Positions 46,617 to 55,228 of a DNA stretch of 64,000 nt are shown in pieces. Below the pieces are notes generated by a model. It worked only from the letters and a program-made list of their open reading frames with translations, had not been told where the DNA came from and searched no databases. Source of the stretch: CAWBQO01 sp963790965 (GTDB lineage: Bacteria; Bacteroidota; Rhodothermia; Rhodothermales; DASSAV01); the NCBI GenBank assembly GCA_963790965.1, contig CAWBQO010000006.1:496001-560000 (forward strand), read 5' to 3'. The translations under genes and the position numbers were made by a program. The first letter of the stretch is position 1. The number at the start of each line of letters is the position of its first letter.

Positions 46617-49600
46617 ATGATGCGCAAACAAGTCACGATCGACGGCAACGAAGCCGCCGCGTATGTAGCCCATAAAACCAACGAGGTCGTAGCGATCTAC
46701 CCCATTACCCCCGCTTCGCCGATGGGCGAACTGGCGGACCTGTGGACGACGCTCGGCGAAAAGAACCTCTGGGGATCGGTCCCCCACGTCATTGAAATGC
46801 AGGCTGAAAGCGGTGCCGCCGGTGCCGTTCACGGCGCGCTTCAAGCCGGCTCGCTCACGACGACCTTCACGGCCAGTCAGGGCTTGCTCCTGATGATCCC
46901 GAATATGTACAAGATCGCGGGCGAGCTTTCGAGCACGGTCTTCCATATCGCCGCGCGTTCACTTGCCGCCCAGGCGCTCTCCATCTTCGGAGACCACTCG
47001 GACGTGATGGCCGCCCGGCAGACCGGCTGGGCCATGCTCTTCGGCGGGTCCGTACAGGAGGCGATGGACTTCGCGCTCATCTCGCACGCCGCCACCCTCA
47101 AGGCGCGGGTGCCTTTCCTGCATATTTTCGACGGCTTCCGCACCTCGCATGAGATCCAGAAGATCGAGAAGCTGGACGAGAGCGACATCCGCGCGCTCAT
47201 CTCCGACGACCTCGTCCGCGCGCACCGCGCCCGCGGCATGACGCCGGACGCGCCCACGCTCCGCGGCACGGCGCAGAACCCGGACGTCTACTTCCAGGCC
47301 CGTGAAACGGTCAACCCGTACTACGACGTCATTCCGGAGATCGTCCAGTCGACCATGGACGACCTCGCCAAGCTTGTCGGGCGGCATTACCACCTGTTCG
47401 ACTACACCGGTGCCAAGGATGCCGAGCGTGTCATCATCCTGATGGGTTCCGGCTCCGAAGCTGCGGAGGAGGCGGTGAACTACCTCGTGGAGCAAGGCGA
47501 CAAAATCGGCATGATTCGCGTGCGGCTTTACCGCCCGTTCTCGGTCAAGCACCTGCTCGGTGCGCTGCCCGCGTCCGTGAAGAGCATCGCCGTGCTCGAC
47601 CGCACGAAGGAACCCGGCTCGGCCGGCGAGCCGCTCTACCAGGACGTCGTGACGGCGCTCAGCGAAAGCATGACCGACGGCGATGCCCCCTTCAAGACGA
47701 TGCCGCGCATCGTCGGCGGGCGATATGGTCTCTCCTCCAAGGAGTTCACCCCCGCCATGGTCAAGGGAATCTTCGACGAACTGAAGAAGGACCGCCCGAA
47801 GAACCACTTCACCATCGGCATCGACGACGACGTCTCGCACACCAGCCTTTCTTTCGACCCCGCGTTCGTGACGGAGTCCTCGGACGTCAAGCGCGCCCTC
47901 TTCTGGGGCCTCGGCGCGGACGGCACGGTGGGGGCCAACAAGAACACCATCAAGATCATCGGCGAGGAGACGGACAATTACGCCCAGGGCTACTTCGTCT
48001 ACGACTCGAAGAAGTCCGGCGCGCGGACGGTCTCGCACCTGCGCTTTGGCAAGCAGCCGATCAAGAGCACGTACCTCATCCAGAAGGCCGGCTTTATTGC
48101 CGTCAGCCAGTTCAACTTTCTCCACTCGTACAACACGCTCGAACTGGCCGACCGCGGCGCGACCGTGCTCCTGAACAGCCCGTACGGGCCGGACGAAGTG
48201 TGGGACTACCTTCCCCGCCTCGTCCAGCGGCAACTCGTCGAGCGAGAGCTGAGCCTGTACGTGATCGACGCGAACACGGTTGCGAGGGACAACCATCTCG
48301 GCGGGCGCACGAACACGATCATGCAAACGTGCTTCTTTGCGCTCAGCGGCGTGCTCCCGCGCGACGAGGCGATCGAGCAAATCAAGCGCTTTATCAAGAA
48401 GACCTACGGCAAGCGCGGCGACGTCGTCGTTGAGATGAACAACGCCGCCGTGGATGCGGCGCTGGCGCACCTTCACAAAGTGGAACTGCCGAGCAAGGTT
48501 ACGAGCCGAATCGAACAGGCGCTCCCCGTCCCGAAGTACGCGCCTGAGTTCGTGCAGAAAGTCACCGGCCCGATCATCGCGGGCGAGGGCGACCTTTTGC
48601 CCGTGAGCGCCATGCCGGTTGACGGCGTCTTCCCGACCGGCACCACAAAGTATGAGAAGCGCAACCTGTCGCTCGATATTCCGGTGTGGGAACCGGACAT
48701 CTGCATCCAGTGCGGCAAGTGCGTCATGGCCTGTCCGCACGCGGTGATCCGCTCCAAGGTCGTCGAGCCGTCTGCACTGAAGGGAGCGCCGGAAGGGTTC
48801 CTCACGGCCGACGCGCGCTGGCGTGAAATGCCGGATTGGCAGTACATCCTCCAGGTCTCCGCCGAGGACTGCACCGGCTGCCAGATCTGCGTCGAGGTCT
48901 GCCCGGCCAAGGACAAGAGCCAGGCCAACCGGAAGGCCATCAACATGGAGCCGGTCGCGCCCATCCGCGACCAGGCCATCGCCGGGTGGGACTTCTTCCG
49001 CGACTTGCCCGAAACGACGCGCGCTGAGAACGCCTGCGGCCTCAAGTTTACCAAGGCCAAGGACGTGCAGCTGCTCGAGCCGCTCTTCGAGTTCTCCGGC
49101 GCGTGCGCCGGCTGCGGCGAGACCCCGTACCTCTCACTCCTGACGCGCCTATTCGGCGACCGTGCCGTAATCGCAAACGCGACCGGATGCTCCAGCATCT
49201 ACGGCGGCAACCTCCCGACGACGCCCTGGGCCAAGAACAAGCAGGGCCGCGGTCCGGCCTGGGCCAACTCGCTCTTCGAGGACAATGCCGAGTTCGGTCT
49301 CGGAATGCGCCTCGCGCTCGACAAGCAGTACGGCTACGCCTGCGAACTTCTCCGCGAAATGAGCGACCAGGTGGGCGGCGATCTCGCCGAGGCCATTCTT
49401 TCGGCCGATCAGTCCACGCCCGAAGGTATCGAGGCGCAACGCGGCCGGGTGGCGGACCTCAAGAAGAAGCTCGACGGCGACAAGACGCCCCGTGGCAAGG
49501 ACCTCCTGAGCCTCGCCGACGTGCTCGTGCGCCGCAGCGTTTGGATCGTCGGCGGCGACGGGTGGGCCTATGACATCGGCTACGGCGGCCTCGACCACGT

Positions 49601-50399
49601 CCTCGCCAGCGGGCGCAACGTGAAGGTGCTCGTGCTGGATACGGAGGTATACTCGAACACCGGCGGCCAGGCCTCGAAGGCGACGAACATCGGCGCGGTG
49701 GCCAAGTTCGCTGCGGCGGGCAAGAAGATCCCAAAGAAGGATCTCGGCATGATCGCGTCCGAATACGGCTACGTCTATGTGGCCCAGATCGCGATGGGAG
49801 CCGACGAGAACCAGACGATCAAGGCTTTTGAAGAGGCCGAGGCCTACGACGGACCGGCGCTCATCATCGCCTACAGCCACTGCATCGCGCACGGCATCGA
49901 CATGGCGAAGGGAATGCAGCAGCAGGAACTGGCCGTCCAGTCCGGCTACTGGCCGCTCTACCGCTTCGATCCGCGCAACACGGAGGTTGAAAAGAATCCG
50001 CTCCAGCTCGATTCGAAGGCCCCGACGATCCCATTCAAGGAGTACGCCTACAACGAGACGCGCTACCGGATGGTCGAGCAGATCAACCCGGACGCGGCGC
50101 GGGCCTTCCTCAAGCAGGCACAGGCGAACGTCGACGACAACTGGTTGAAGTATAAACGGCGTGCCTCCGACGGCACTGGTGGCGGAGACGGCGCGCATGC
50201 CGGAGGGCCGTCCGGTCCGCCGCAGGCTCCGAACCCCGGCGCACGGCCGACGCCGCCTCCGGGCATGAAGCCCCCCGTCGGTCCGTCCGTCGGAGCGGCA
50301 CCCGGATCTCGCCCTGCGATGCTTCCCGGAACCCGTCCGCCGGCAGCCTTCAAGACCGGCGGTCCGTCGCCCAAGCGTCCGCCGGAGTCTGAAGAGTAG
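46617..50399 (+). CDS. nifJ: Pyruvate:ferredoxin (flavodoxin) oxidoreductase with Pro-rich tail
   Basis: 1260 residues from ATG 46617 (MMRKQVTIDGNEAAAYVAHK); a GTG precedes it. The single-chain fusion order is clear: alpha domain with YPITPASPMGELADLW, gamma domain (VFWGLGADGTV-type segment GLGADGTVGANKNTIKII), a 2x4Fe-4S ferredoxin domain (CIQCGKCVMACP and CTGCQICVEVCPAK), then the beta domain with CAGCGETPYLSL and the TPP site GGDGWAYDIGYGGLDHV. It converts pyruvate and CoA to acetyl-CoA with reduced ferredoxin. The last 75 residues are Pro/Gly-rich low complexity, not part of the enzyme core. Followed by a strong terminator. Confidence 0.96.
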   Translation: MMRKQVTIDGNEAAAYVAHKTNEVVAIYPITPASPMGELADLWTTLGEKNLWGSVPHVIEMQAESGAAGAVHGALQAGSLTTTFTASQGLLLMIPNMYKIAGELSSTVFHIAARSLAAQALSIFGDHSDVMAARQTGWAMLFGGSVQEAMDFALISHAATLKARVPFLHIFDGFRTSHEIQKIEKLDESDIRALISDDLVRAHRARGMTPDAPTLRGTAQNPDVYFQARETVNPYYDVIPEIVQSTMDDLAKLVGRHYHLFDYTGAKDAERVIILMGSGSEAAEEAVNYLVEQGDKIGMIRVRLYRPFSVKHLLGALPASVKSIAVLDRTKEPGSAGEPLYQDVVTALSESMTDGDAPFKTMPRIVGGRYGLSSKEFTPAMVKGIFDELKKDRPKNHFTIGIDDDVSHTSLSFDPAFVTESSDVKRALFWGLGADGTVGANKNTIKIIGEETDNYAQGYFVYDSKKSGARTVSHLRFGKQPIKSTYLIQKAGFIAVSQFNFLHSYNTLELADRGATVLLNSPYGPDEVWDYLPRLVQRQLVERELSLYVIDANTVARDNHLGGRTNTIMQTCFFALSGVLPRDEAIEQIKRFIKKTYGKRGDVVVEMNNAAVDAALAHLHKVELPSKVTSRIEQALPVPKYAPEFVQKVTGPIIAGEGDLLPVSAMPVDGVFPTGTTKYEKRNLSLDIPVWEPDICIQCGKCVMACPHAVIRSKVVEPSALKGAPEGFLTADARWREMPDWQYILQVSAEDCTGCQICVEVCPAKDKSQANRKAINMEPVAPIRDQAIAGWDFFRDLPETTRAENACGLKFTKAKDVQLLEPLFEFSGACAGCGETPYLSLLTRLFGDRAVIANATGCSSIYGGNLPTTPWAKNKQGRGPAWANSLFEDNAEFGLGMRLALDKQYGYACELLREMSDQVGGDLAEAILSADQSTPEGIEAQRGRVADLKKKLDGDKTPRGKDLLSLADVLVRRSVWIVGGDGWAYDIGYGGLDHVLASGRNVKVLVLDTEVYSNTGGQASKATNIGAVAKFAAAGKKIPKKDLGMIASEYGYVYVAQIAMGADENQTIKAFEEAEAYDGPALIIAYSHCIAHGIDMAKGMQQQELAVQSGYWPLYRFDPRNTEVEKNPLQLDSKAPTIPFKEYAYNETRYRMVEQINPDAARAFLKQAQANVDDNWLKYKRRASDGTGGGDGAHAGGPSGPPQAPNPGARPTPPPGMKPPVGPSVGAAPGSRPAMLPGTRPPAAFKTGGPSPKRPPESEE

Positions 50400-50405
50400 C
50401 TTTTC

Positions 50406-50442
50406 GAGCGAGGGGGCACGCGGTGCCCGCGCCCCCTCGCTC
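50406..50442 (+). terminator. Strong hairpin terminator after nifJ
   Basis: A perfect 12-base stem GAGCGAGGGGGC / GCCCCCTCGCTC with a 13-base loop sits 6 bases after the nifJ stop, followed by gcctcttt. It should separate nifJ from the DHOD-like gene, at least partly. Confidence 0.8.
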
Positions 50443-50526
50443 GCCTCTTTAGAGATGCTCCCGTGACACCGCTCCCCGTCCCACAAAGAGTCATCGGGGC
50501 CTACACCCGACCATATTCCGCTTGCC

Positions 50527-51549
50527 ATGGATCTTTCCACTGCCTATCTCGGGCTTGATCTGAAGAACCCGATCGTTCCCTCCGCTTCGCCGCTATCCGA
50601 AACGGTGGACAACATCCGCCGGATGGAAGATGCCGGCGCGGCAGCCGTCGTGATGCACTCGCTCTTCGAAGAGCAAATCACGAACGAAAGCCACCGCCTC
50701 AACCACTATCTCGACTACGGTTCGGAGAGTTTTGCCGAGGCGCTCAACTACTTCCCCGAAGCGGGCGACTACCACGTCGGCCCCGAGGCCTATCTGGAAA
50801 AGATCCGCCTCGCGAAGGAAGCCGTCGCCATTCCGATCATTGGCAGCCTGAACGGCATCTCCCCCGGCGGGTGGACGCGCTACGCGGGCAAGATGCAGGA
50901 GGCCGGTGCCGACGCGCTGGAGCTGAATATTTACTACATCCCCACCGACCCGGCGCTCGACGGCGCGCAGATCGAAGAGCGCTACCTCAACGTCGTGCGC
51001 TCGGTCCGTGAGGCCATTTCAATTCCGCTGTCCATCAAAGTCGGGCCGTACTTCTCTTCCATAGCGAACATGGCAGCCCGGCTCGCCGATGCGGGCGCGC
51101 AGGGCCTTGTGCTCTTCAACCGCTTCTACCAGCCCGATTTCGACCTGTACGAACTCGAGGTAGCGCCGCGACTCGTGCTTTCCAACCCGAGCGAGCTTCG
51201 GTTGCCGCTGCGCTGGATCGCGATGCTCTACGGGCGCGTCCCGGTGGACATGGCCCTTACCTCCGGCGTCCACTCGCACCAAGACGTGCTCAAGGGCATG
51301 ATGGCCGGTGCCGCCGTCACGATGATGGCCTCCGAGCTTCTGCAAAAGGGCATCTACCGCATCCGGGAGATCCTTGACGACCTCGAACTCTGGATGGAGG
51401 TTAACGGCTACGAGTCCATCCGGCAGATGCAAGGCAGCATGAGCCAGCAGCACGTCTCCGAGCCGACCGCGTTCGAGCGCGCGAACTACATGAAGGTGCT
51501 CCAGTCCTGGCGTCCCGACCCCTCCGCCCACCCGCTGATGCAGAGCTGA
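50527..51549 (+). CDS. Dihydroorotate-dehydrogenase-like flavoprotein
   Basis: 340 residues. A TIM barrel of DHOD type: MDLSTAYLGLDLKNPIVPSA, ADALELNIYYIPTDP, PLSIKVGPYFSSIANMAARL, LVLFNRFYQPDFDL and ALTSGVHSHQDVLKGMMAGA (FMN phosphate site). It lacks the usual class I catalytic block NxSxPN, having NIYYIPTD instead, so it may not be the pyrimidine enzyme. Genes of this group often stand next to nifJ. It may take electrons from the same ferredoxin pool, by context only. Flanked by terminators on both sides. Confidence 0.85.
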   Translation: MDLSTAYLGLDLKNPIVPSASPLSETVDNIRRMEDAGAAAVVMHSLFEEQITNESHRLNHYLDYGSESFAEALNYFPEAGDYHVGPEAYLEKIRLAKEAVAIPIIGSLNGISPGGWTRYAGKMQEAGADALELNIYYIPTDPALDGAQIEERYLNVVRSVREAISIPLSIKVGPYFSSIANMAARLADAGAQGLVLFNRFYQPDFDLYELEVAPRLVLSNPSELRLPLRWIAMLYGRVPVDMALTSGVHSHQDVLKGMMAGAAVTMMASELLQKGIYRIREILDDLELWMEVNGYESIRQMQGSMSQQHVSEPTAFERANYMKVLQSWRPDPSAHPLMQS

Positions 51550-51554
51550 GGCGC

Positions 51555-51583
51555 GCCCGGCTCCCGCTCGGGGCCGGGCTTTC
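51555..51583 (+). terminator. Hairpin terminator after the DHOD-like gene
   Basis: Stem GCCCGGC / GCCGGGC with inner CCCG/CGGG pairing, followed by tttcct, 6 bases past the stop codon. Confidence 0.7.
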
Positions 51584-52053
51584 CTGCAGGTGCGCCCCGC
51601 GCGACAGACTGGCCCTGAGAGCCCCTTACAAGCCGTGAGACCTGCCTCTGGAGAGGGCACATGTGCCGGTCTGGGCGTCCTGTCAGGCGACCGCCCGGCC
51701 GTAGACGGGGGGAGGGCGACGTGGTCCAGGAAGAACGGGCGTGGTCCCCGGTGGCGCGCGGGAGCCTCGCACCTGAACGGTCCCTGCAGTCACCGCCGAG
51801 CCCGTCGGTGTGGGAGGACGGCTCCGGTCCATCTGTCACCCGAGCCTCCTGCGCCAGGTGTCGTCGCCCGTTCCGGCTGCCCGCGGCGCGAGACAATAGA
51901 TGAATGAATAGATGATGAATTGAGGGGGGGATTGCGATCCGCAGGGAATGGTTGTATAATGCGGACAGGCTGCAAGCCGTTTCTGTGGCGCTGCTCCGAA
52001 CCACGAATACGGCGCTTCTGCAAGGCGGAGCACCCACGAGCGAGGGTACCGTC
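51584..52053. other. Gene-free spacer before the S74 gene fragment
   Basis: 470 bases with no supported gene on either strand. The part at 51895-51960 (aatgaatagatgatgaattg) is AT-rich and may contain the promoter of the next gene. Confidence 0.4.
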
Positions 52054-52614
52054 ATGAAAGCCTTCTGGCTGGCGTTCCTGTTGTTCATCGCCGCTCCTTC
52101 GGCCGCGCAGATTCACCTGGATGCCTCCGGGCGGGTCGGAATCGGGGCGGCACCCGCACCTGCCGGTGCGAAGATGCTCGTTTCCTGCACCCCGGCGGAG
52201 AACTGCACCGCTTCCAATCCGCAGGCGCTGCTGGGTCGCTCTTCGGGCGGGGTGACGGCCGTCGGAGTGGAGGGTCACGCCGAAGCGCCGGGCGTCGCCC
52301 TGATCGGTGTACGCGGCGCAGCGCTCGAAGGTACCTACGCCTACGGGGTGCGCGGGGACGCGGGCGGGTCCTCGTCCGCCAGCTATGGCGTCTACGGGTG
52401 GGTGCCCGGCCGGGACGGTTCCAGCTTCGCGGGGTACTTTTCGGGCGACGTGTACACGTCGGGGTTCAACGCTCCTTCGGACGGCAAGCTGAAGGAGGAG
52501 GTGCGGCCGCTCACGGGATCGCTCGGGAAGCTGCTGCAGCTCCGGCCGCGCGCTTACCGGTACCGGCGGTCAGCGGAGTACGCGCGCATGAACCTGCCCT
52601 CGGGTGATCTTTGA
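52054..52614 (+). pseudogene. 5' part of an S74/intramolecular-chaperone-type surface protein
   Basis: 186 codons: signal MKAFWLAFLLFIAAPSAAQ, a Gly-rich body with GVTAVGVEGHAEAPGVALIG and ASYGVYGWVPGRDGSSFAGY repeats, then the start of the chaperone-of-endosialidase (S74) domain at SDGKLKEEVRPLTG, LLQLRPRAYRYRR and ARMNLPSGDL. It stops there, where homologues continue with a GFVAQEVE-type block. The missing end appears at 54285-54416, after an intervening gene. Such proteins form trimeric stalks on phage tails or cell surfaces. Confidence 0.72.
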
Positions 52615-52705
52615 CACAGGCTCTCTTGTGAGCGGTGTTTACTTGTACAGGTTCAAGGCCGGAGATGCCCAGGCTGTCCGAAGCCTCACCATAGCCAGGT
52701 AATCC

Positions 52706-54250
52706 ATGAGGTGCATGATGCGTACCGCCTTCTTGCTGGTGTTTGTTCTACTGCCGGTGGCGCTCCCCTGGACGCAGGCGCAGGATATCCGGTATACCTT
52801 GTGGGAATGGAATGTAGACAAGTACCTCTCTTTGAGTAGAGAGGGAGATGTTTATGTTGCAGACGAATTATCCGGCGTCAAGAAGTACAGTTGCAACGGG
52901 GCGGAACTATGGTCACAAGCCTTCTTATCAGATTGGCCGATACTTAACCCAAAGCCGCATATGGATCCGGCGGGCAATCTGACATTCGTGTCGGGTGTTC
53001 GCGGTCAATTAAGGAAAATCATGTACTCCTCGGCCGGCGAGACGTTGCCTCCCGACTGGGCTCCGCAGGATTGTGATTGTGATTACAGTAGGGTTCTTGT
53101 TCTGGGGGACGGAGATGTATTATGGATGCAGTACGATAGACATGGAAGCTCAGCTTTACAAAGACTTCATGTTGATGGATCGCTTGTATGGCATCGCGAT
53201 TTGTCGGAGGTCAGCGGATCTTTCAGGTTCACCAGAAACGCGCTGTCTGATACCGGTACCGTATTGATAGCCGCGAACTACGGTAATTCAACGTTACTGC
53301 GCAGCATATCACTCGAGGATGGTTCGATTATATACAGCATGAGTTTAGATGAACGAGCCAGCGTAGTTCGCTTCGATGCCCGCGGCGTTCTCGTCTTGTT
53401 TCTGAAGTACGACAATCCGGTTCGCTTTGCCCGTTACGCCTGGAATGGCCTACAAACCTGGGAGCGCGCTGGTCTGGGTTATGCAGAAACGTGGACCACT
53501 GATACATCCGGCTACGTTTACACCCATGCAAGCGACCATGAGATCGTCAAGTACGATTCACTGGGTAAAGTCGTATGGACGGCCGATCTGGACTTGCCCG
53601 GCGAAACGGCCGCATATGGTTGGCTGCCCGTGATGCGGGTGGACCCCCGCTCCGGGGCCGTTTACCTGGCGGCCAACGTCGAGGATGTCGTCAGAGACGA
53701 CGGCTACTTTAGCGGCATAGACCTCGTGCTGTCCAAGCTCGATTCGTCCGGAGTCTGGCAGTGGGTCCGCACGTGGGACCAGCAGGTAACGGATCCGAGT
53801 CTTGGCCCTTATGTGGACGATAGGGCCACGGACGTGCTTGTGGATGAAGCCGGCCACGTGTACGTCACTGGTTGGAGCGCCACCATCAAGTACGACCCCA
53901 ATGGGAACGTGGAGTGGGTTCAGCAGCATCCAGCAGGCGCACAGGCGTACATCGTCCCCAGAGAAGAGGAAACCGTACCGACGCAGGAATATGACCTATC
54001 CACTGTTTCCCCGAACCCTATTCGGCAGCGAGGGAGCGTGATGCTGACCGTGCGCAAATCTCAGGTGGTTCAGCTGGAACTCGTGGACCTGCTGGGCCGC
54101 CGCGTGGCACTGTTGCATAACGGTCGGCTTGCTGCCGGGCAGCAGCAGCGATTCGAGGTCGACGGAAGCGGGCTGCCCTCCGGTGTCTACCTGCTGCGCG
54201 CCGTAGGGGAGTCGTTCACGGCGACCCGCCTGTTCGTGCGCGTGCATTGA
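52706..54250 (+). CDS. T9SS-exported beta-propeller protein
   Basis: 514 residues. Signal peptide MRCMMRTAFLLVFVLLPVAL ... AQAQ, then PQQ/NHL-like repeats (GDVYVADELSGVKKYSCNGA, GHVYVTGWSATIKYDPNGNV). It ends in a Por sorting domain: YDLSTVSPNPIRQRGSVMLT, VVQLELVDLLGRRVALLHNG and GLPSGVYLLRAVGESFTATR. The protein would be moved across the outer membrane by T9SS and its tail removed or anchored. It sits between the two halves of an S74-type gene. The middle part (52800-53560) is AT-richer than the ends. Confidence 0.85.
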   Translation: MRCMMRTAFLLVFVLLPVALPWTQAQDIRYTLWEWNVDKYLSLSREGDVYVADELSGVKKYSCNGAELWSQAFLSDWPILNPKPHMDPAGNLTFVSGVRGQLRKIMYSSAGETLPPDWAPQDCDCDYSRVLVLGDGDVLWMQYDRHGSSALQRLHVDGSLVWHRDLSEVSGSFRFTRNALSDTGTVLIAANYGNSTLLRSISLEDGSIIYSMSLDERASVVRFDARGVLVLFLKYDNPVRFARYAWNGLQTWERAGLGYAETWTTDTSGYVYTHASDHEIVKYDSLGKVVWTADLDLPGETAAYGWLPVMRVDPRSGAVYLAANVEDVVRDDGYFSGIDLVLSKLDSSGVWQWVRTWDQQVTDPSLGPYVDDRATDVLVDEAGHVYVTGWSATIKYDPNGNVEWVQQHPAGAQAYIVPREEETVPTQEYDLSTVSPNPIRQRGSVMLTVRKSQVVQLELVDLLGRRVALLHNGRLAAGQQQRFEVDGSGLPSGVYLLRAVGESFTATRLFVRVH

Positions 54251-54284
54251 GGCCGGGCCACCGGCAAACCGTGAGAAACGGAAG

Positions 54285-54416
54285 GTGCCCGGCGAGGCGA
54301 TCGCGTTCAAGGTGCTCGATTACACGGAGCCCATTCCGGTGCTCATCCAGGCCCTTCAGGAGCAGCAGGCAGAAAGCGAGGCGCTCCGGGTGAACATCGA
54401 GCGGCTGGACAGATGA
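54285..54416 (+). pseudogene. 3' end of the split S74-type protein gene
   Basis: A 44-codon open stretch reading PGEAIAFKVLDYTEPIPVLI, QALQEQQAESEALRVNIERL and a final DR before TGA. Homologous proteins end with Y..LIPVL..A.QEQQ and a coiled coil, so this is the missing tail of 52054-52614. The region in between was replaced by the T9SS gene. Confidence 0.65.
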
Positions 54417-54592
54417 TGGGCCCTCCTCGAGTCGGCGCATTCATAAATGATGCAGCAGACGTGCGCTCGCTCTGCCAGTGTGATCAGATCTGAATCCGGC
54501 ACCAGACTGCGATTCCCAAATCACGGCACGAGCCACGTCGTGAATCCCTGAAAGGGCGCAACACGCGCATCACCGGAACACTCGCAAAGCGA

Positions 54593-54616
54593 CCCGCCCC
54601 GGCCGTCCTGGGCGGG
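54593..54616 (-). terminator. Hairpin downstream of the phage remnant
   Basis: On the minus strand CCCGCCC pairs with GGGCGGG around a GGCC-rich loop, followed by TCGCTTTG. It lies 12 bases past the stop of the last phage-block gene (54628) and fits a terminator. Confidence 0.5.
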
Positions 54617-54627
54617 CCATGCTTTGC

Positions 54628-54909
54628 CTACTTCTTCGAGCGGGTGATGGCCGCGTAGAGCACGCCGATACCAAAGAGCACCGCCGAGGTCAGGCCTGGC
54701 GGCACACCAACCGTCCGCAGCATCGCCTCCAGCCCGTCGATGTTCTCTGCCAGATAGCCGAGCGCGCCCAGCAGCGGCGCGATCACGCCCGCCCACGCGG
54801 CGCTACCGGGGTCCAGCTCCCGCAGCGCGGGGTTGATCGTGTCGCGCAGCCGCACGGCCGGAGCGCCGTAGGGCAGCCTCTCCGGCGGAAGGGTCTTTAC
54901 AGGTTCCAT
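54628..54909 (-). CDS. Small phage-block protein, holin-like
   Basis: 93 residues: a Pro-rich start MEPVKTLPPERLPYGAPAVR, two hydrophobic stretches (AGVIAPLLGALGYLAENIDG and GLTSAVLFGIGVLYAAITRS) and a basic end. Size, membrane pattern and position at the end of a phage gene block suggest a holin or membrane accessory. No family recognised. Confidence 0.5.
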   Translation of the reverse strand: MEPVKTLPPERLPYGAPAVRLRDTINPALRELDPGSAAWAGVIAPLLGALGYLAENIDGLEAMLRTVGVPPGLTSAVLFGIGVLYAAITRSKK

Positions 54910-54947
54910 GGTCGTTTCCTCCCCGTTTCAGGGTTGCTACTGCCTGC

Positions 54948-55196
54948 CTACTCCAGAAAGGTCCGGCGGCGCAGGCTCCGCCGCCGTTCCCATCGCCGCC
55001 CCGAGGGGCCGCGTCTCCGACGCTCTTTCATTTCCAAAACCAGCCTTACGACGGTGAGCACACCGATCAGGACGCCGAGGATCAGCGTGATCCATTCGAG
55101 CGCGCCTTCCAGCACGTCCCATCCGGCCGCGAGCCGGCTGCTCGCCGTCATCATGAAGCCCAGTTCGGGCCGCCGCCATCCTCTTGCATCCATCAT
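54948..55196 (-). CDS. Small phage-block membrane protein
   Basis: 82 residues with one clear helix (ALEWITLILGVLIGVLTVVR) and a strongly basic, Arg-rich C-terminus (ERRRRGPSGRRWERRRSLRR). Co-directional with the capsid block. Could be a second holin/spanin-like part, but this is only positional. Confidence 0.45.
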   Translation of the reverse strand: MMDARGWRRPELGFMMTASSRLAAGWDVLEGALEWITLILGVLIGVLTVVRLVLEMKERRRRGPSGRRWERRRSLRRRTFLE

Positions 55197-55228
55197 GTCA
55201 CCTCACTCTTTTTGCTCCCCGTCTCTCC

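Noticed and set aside
46959..48740. 593-residue minus-strand frame inside nifJ
   Set aside because: Antisense shadow with Arg/Val/Asp bias; no domain pattern.
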